6,499 bases of DNA from Gammaproteobacteria bacterium. Lineage in GTDB: Bacteria; Pseudomonadota; Gammaproteobacteria; Pseudomonadales; Azotimanducaceae. Location of the stretch: positions 16,115-22,613 of the forward strand of contig PAFJ01000013.1 in NCBI GenBank assembly GCA_002704325.1, read 5' to 3'. The notes beneath the pieces are model-generated. The model did not search any database. It was not told where the DNA came from and saw nothing but the letters and a program-made list of their open reading frames with translations. Both the position numbers and the translations under genes were made by a program. Positions 5,519-6,499 of the stretch are shown here, in pieces; the first letter of the stretch is position 1, and each line of letters opens with the position of its first letter.

Positions 5519-6499
5519 TTAAGAACCTGTTGCTACGAGAGCTACCGATTGACCCGCCGAGATCGTTTGACCTTCTGAGACCAACATAGTTATCGGTCCA
5601 GCAATAGTCGAAACCAGCGGGACTTCTGTTTTCATTGCCTCCAGCACAGCTATTTCCTGTCCTTCTTCAACCCATTCATTGTCTGCAACAAGAACCTTCC
5701 ACACTGACGCACTGATTGGACAGGTAACTTTCGCTCCATTGCTTTCATCTGCGCTGATCGTTTGCGGCGGCGCTGATATTTCACGCGTGAAAGTGAAGTT
5801 TTCAGACGTTTTCCAACGCTCTTTTTCATCCGTATAAGCGCGCTCTCGTTGCCCACGAAACTGCAGTATTTGTTCGGAACCCTGATCTATCTGGCGGTCA
5901 TATTCTTCAAGGTCTAATTCCACGGACTCTACTTGCGGAAAGTATTCTCCATTTGAACAGGCCTCGCGCAAAAGGAGTAATTCTTGTGCATCGACCTCGA
6001 CATAGCGGATTTGATCGTAATTACGCAAAAGCCATGGCTCATCGCCGAGATGAGCAAATCCCTTGTTTCTCCAAACCGGAATAGTCCGTCCCACGAACTG
6101 ATACCCACCCGGACCCTCCATTCCGTATATGCACATATAAGAGCCTCCGATACCAACGGAACCTTCGGCGGTCCAAGTGCGAGCCGGGTTATACTTTGTC
6201 GTAACTAATCGATGCGTCGGATCAAGGGGCGTTGCGAGGGGAGCGCCTAGATAAACATCACCTAGACCGAAGACGAAGTAACTCGCGTCAAGAACGATTT
6301 GCTTTACCTCTTCGGTAGAATCAAGACCGTTTATCCTTCTAATAAACTCAATATTGTCTGGGCACCATGGAGCATCTGGGCGGACATTTTTCATGTAACG
6401 TTGAATGGCCTCATTACACACAGGATCATTCCAAGAAAGCGGCAGGCGAACGATTCGAGACCTAACCGTGCTTATATTCGACTTGAGCGCCTCAATTAG
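5519..6499 (-). CDS. Urea/guanidine carboxylase-type biotin enzyme, C-terminal part (5' end beyond the window)
   Basis: C-terminal 326 residues of a urea-carboxylase-family protein, open to the window edge with no start inside. The family carboxylates urea (or guanidine in some members) using ATP and bicarbonate in the cytosol. The biotin carboxylase domain would lie outside the window. In partial numbering, the opening LPLSWNDP (19-26), [11 protein letters not shown] (84-94), [18 protein letters not shown] and [11 protein letters not shown] (about 129-139) mark the AHS1/KipI-like domain. A charged, coil-like linker (about 170-225) follows, then a biotinyl domain with the biotin-accepting Lys290 in EAMKTE (codon 5632-5630). 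The protein ends 36 residues after that Lys, as expected, with TAA at 5521-5519. A GTG at 6421 is internal, since family-typical sequence precedes it. No allophanate hydrolase gene follows, so it is either upstream, elsewhere or absent. Which of urea or guanidine is the substrate cannot be decided from this part. Confidence 0.92.
   Translation of the reverse strand, partial: LIEALKSNISTVRSRIVRLPLSWNDPVCNEAIQRYMKNVRPDAPWCPDNIEFIRRINGLDSTEEVKQIVLDASYFVFGLGDVYLGAPLATPLDPTHRLVTTKYNPARTWTAEGSVGIGGSYMCIYGMEGPGGYQFVGRTIPVWRNKGFAHLGDEPWLLRNYDQIRYVEVDAQELLLLREACSNGEYFPQVESVELDLEEYDRQIDQGSEQILQFRGQRERAYTDEKERWKTSENFTFTREISAPPQTISADESNGAKVTCPISASVWKVLVADNEWVEEGQEIAVLEAMKTEVPLVSTIAGPITMLVSEGQTISAGQSVALVATGS

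Noticed and set aside
6419..6421. GTG at 6421 as the start of the carboxylase fragment
   Set aside because: The frame stays open to the window edge, and the 26 residues before it, including LPLSWNDP, fit the urea-carboxylase family, so the gene is truncated by the window.

Overview
The window carries six protein-coding genes or gene remnants: one on the plus strand at the left end and five in a head-to-tail series on the minus strand. Moderate GC content, Shine-Dalgarno-like sites and the protein families suggest a Gram-negative proteobacterium. A free-living, perhaps marine, gammaproteobacterium is my best guess, but nothing here fixes the taxon. No rRNA, tRNA, CRISPR array or insertion sequence was seen.

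Left end (plus strand, 7-1087): a secreted lipoprotein esterase of the LpqC / polyhydroxybutyrate-depolymerase type. Its signal peptide and lipobox lie in one frame and its catalytic domain in another. The break falls in a short CAG-rich repeat encoding a Ser/Thr/Gly linker. A 152-base convergent gap (1088-1239) separates it from the minus-strand genes and holds no clear terminator.

Centre (minus strand, transcribed right to left): an alpha/beta hydrolase (5392-4472), a membrane-anchored epoxide-hydrolase-like protein (4433-3396), an LLM-class flavin/F420-type oxidoreductase (3284-2436) and an AhpD-related protein (2379-1240). Gaps of 38, 111 and 56 bases make a single operon plausible.

The most striking feature is the AhpD-related gene. 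It looks like two ORFs split by a TGA at 1623-1621, but the frame is open on both sides. The TGA sits exactly where AhpD proteins carry the second cysteine of the C-x-x-C-x-x-x-H peroxidatic motif, giving C-F-Y-U-T-T-S-H. A perfect 7-bp hairpin with a GGU loop begins 18 bases after the TGA and fits a bacterial SECIS element. The gene is therefore best read as one 379-residue selenoprotein, which a standard gene caller would split or truncate.

The alpha/beta hydrolase also has an in-frame TGA, at codon 231. The catalytic Asp and His lie after it in the same frame. Here the TGA is not at a recognised redox position, so a nonsense mutation or base error is more likely than selenocysteine, although a SECIS-like stem can be drawn.

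Right end (minus strand, 6499-5519): the C-terminal part of a urea/guanidine-carboxylase-type biotin enzyme, with an AHS1/KipI-like domain followed by a biotinyl domain, cut by the window edge.
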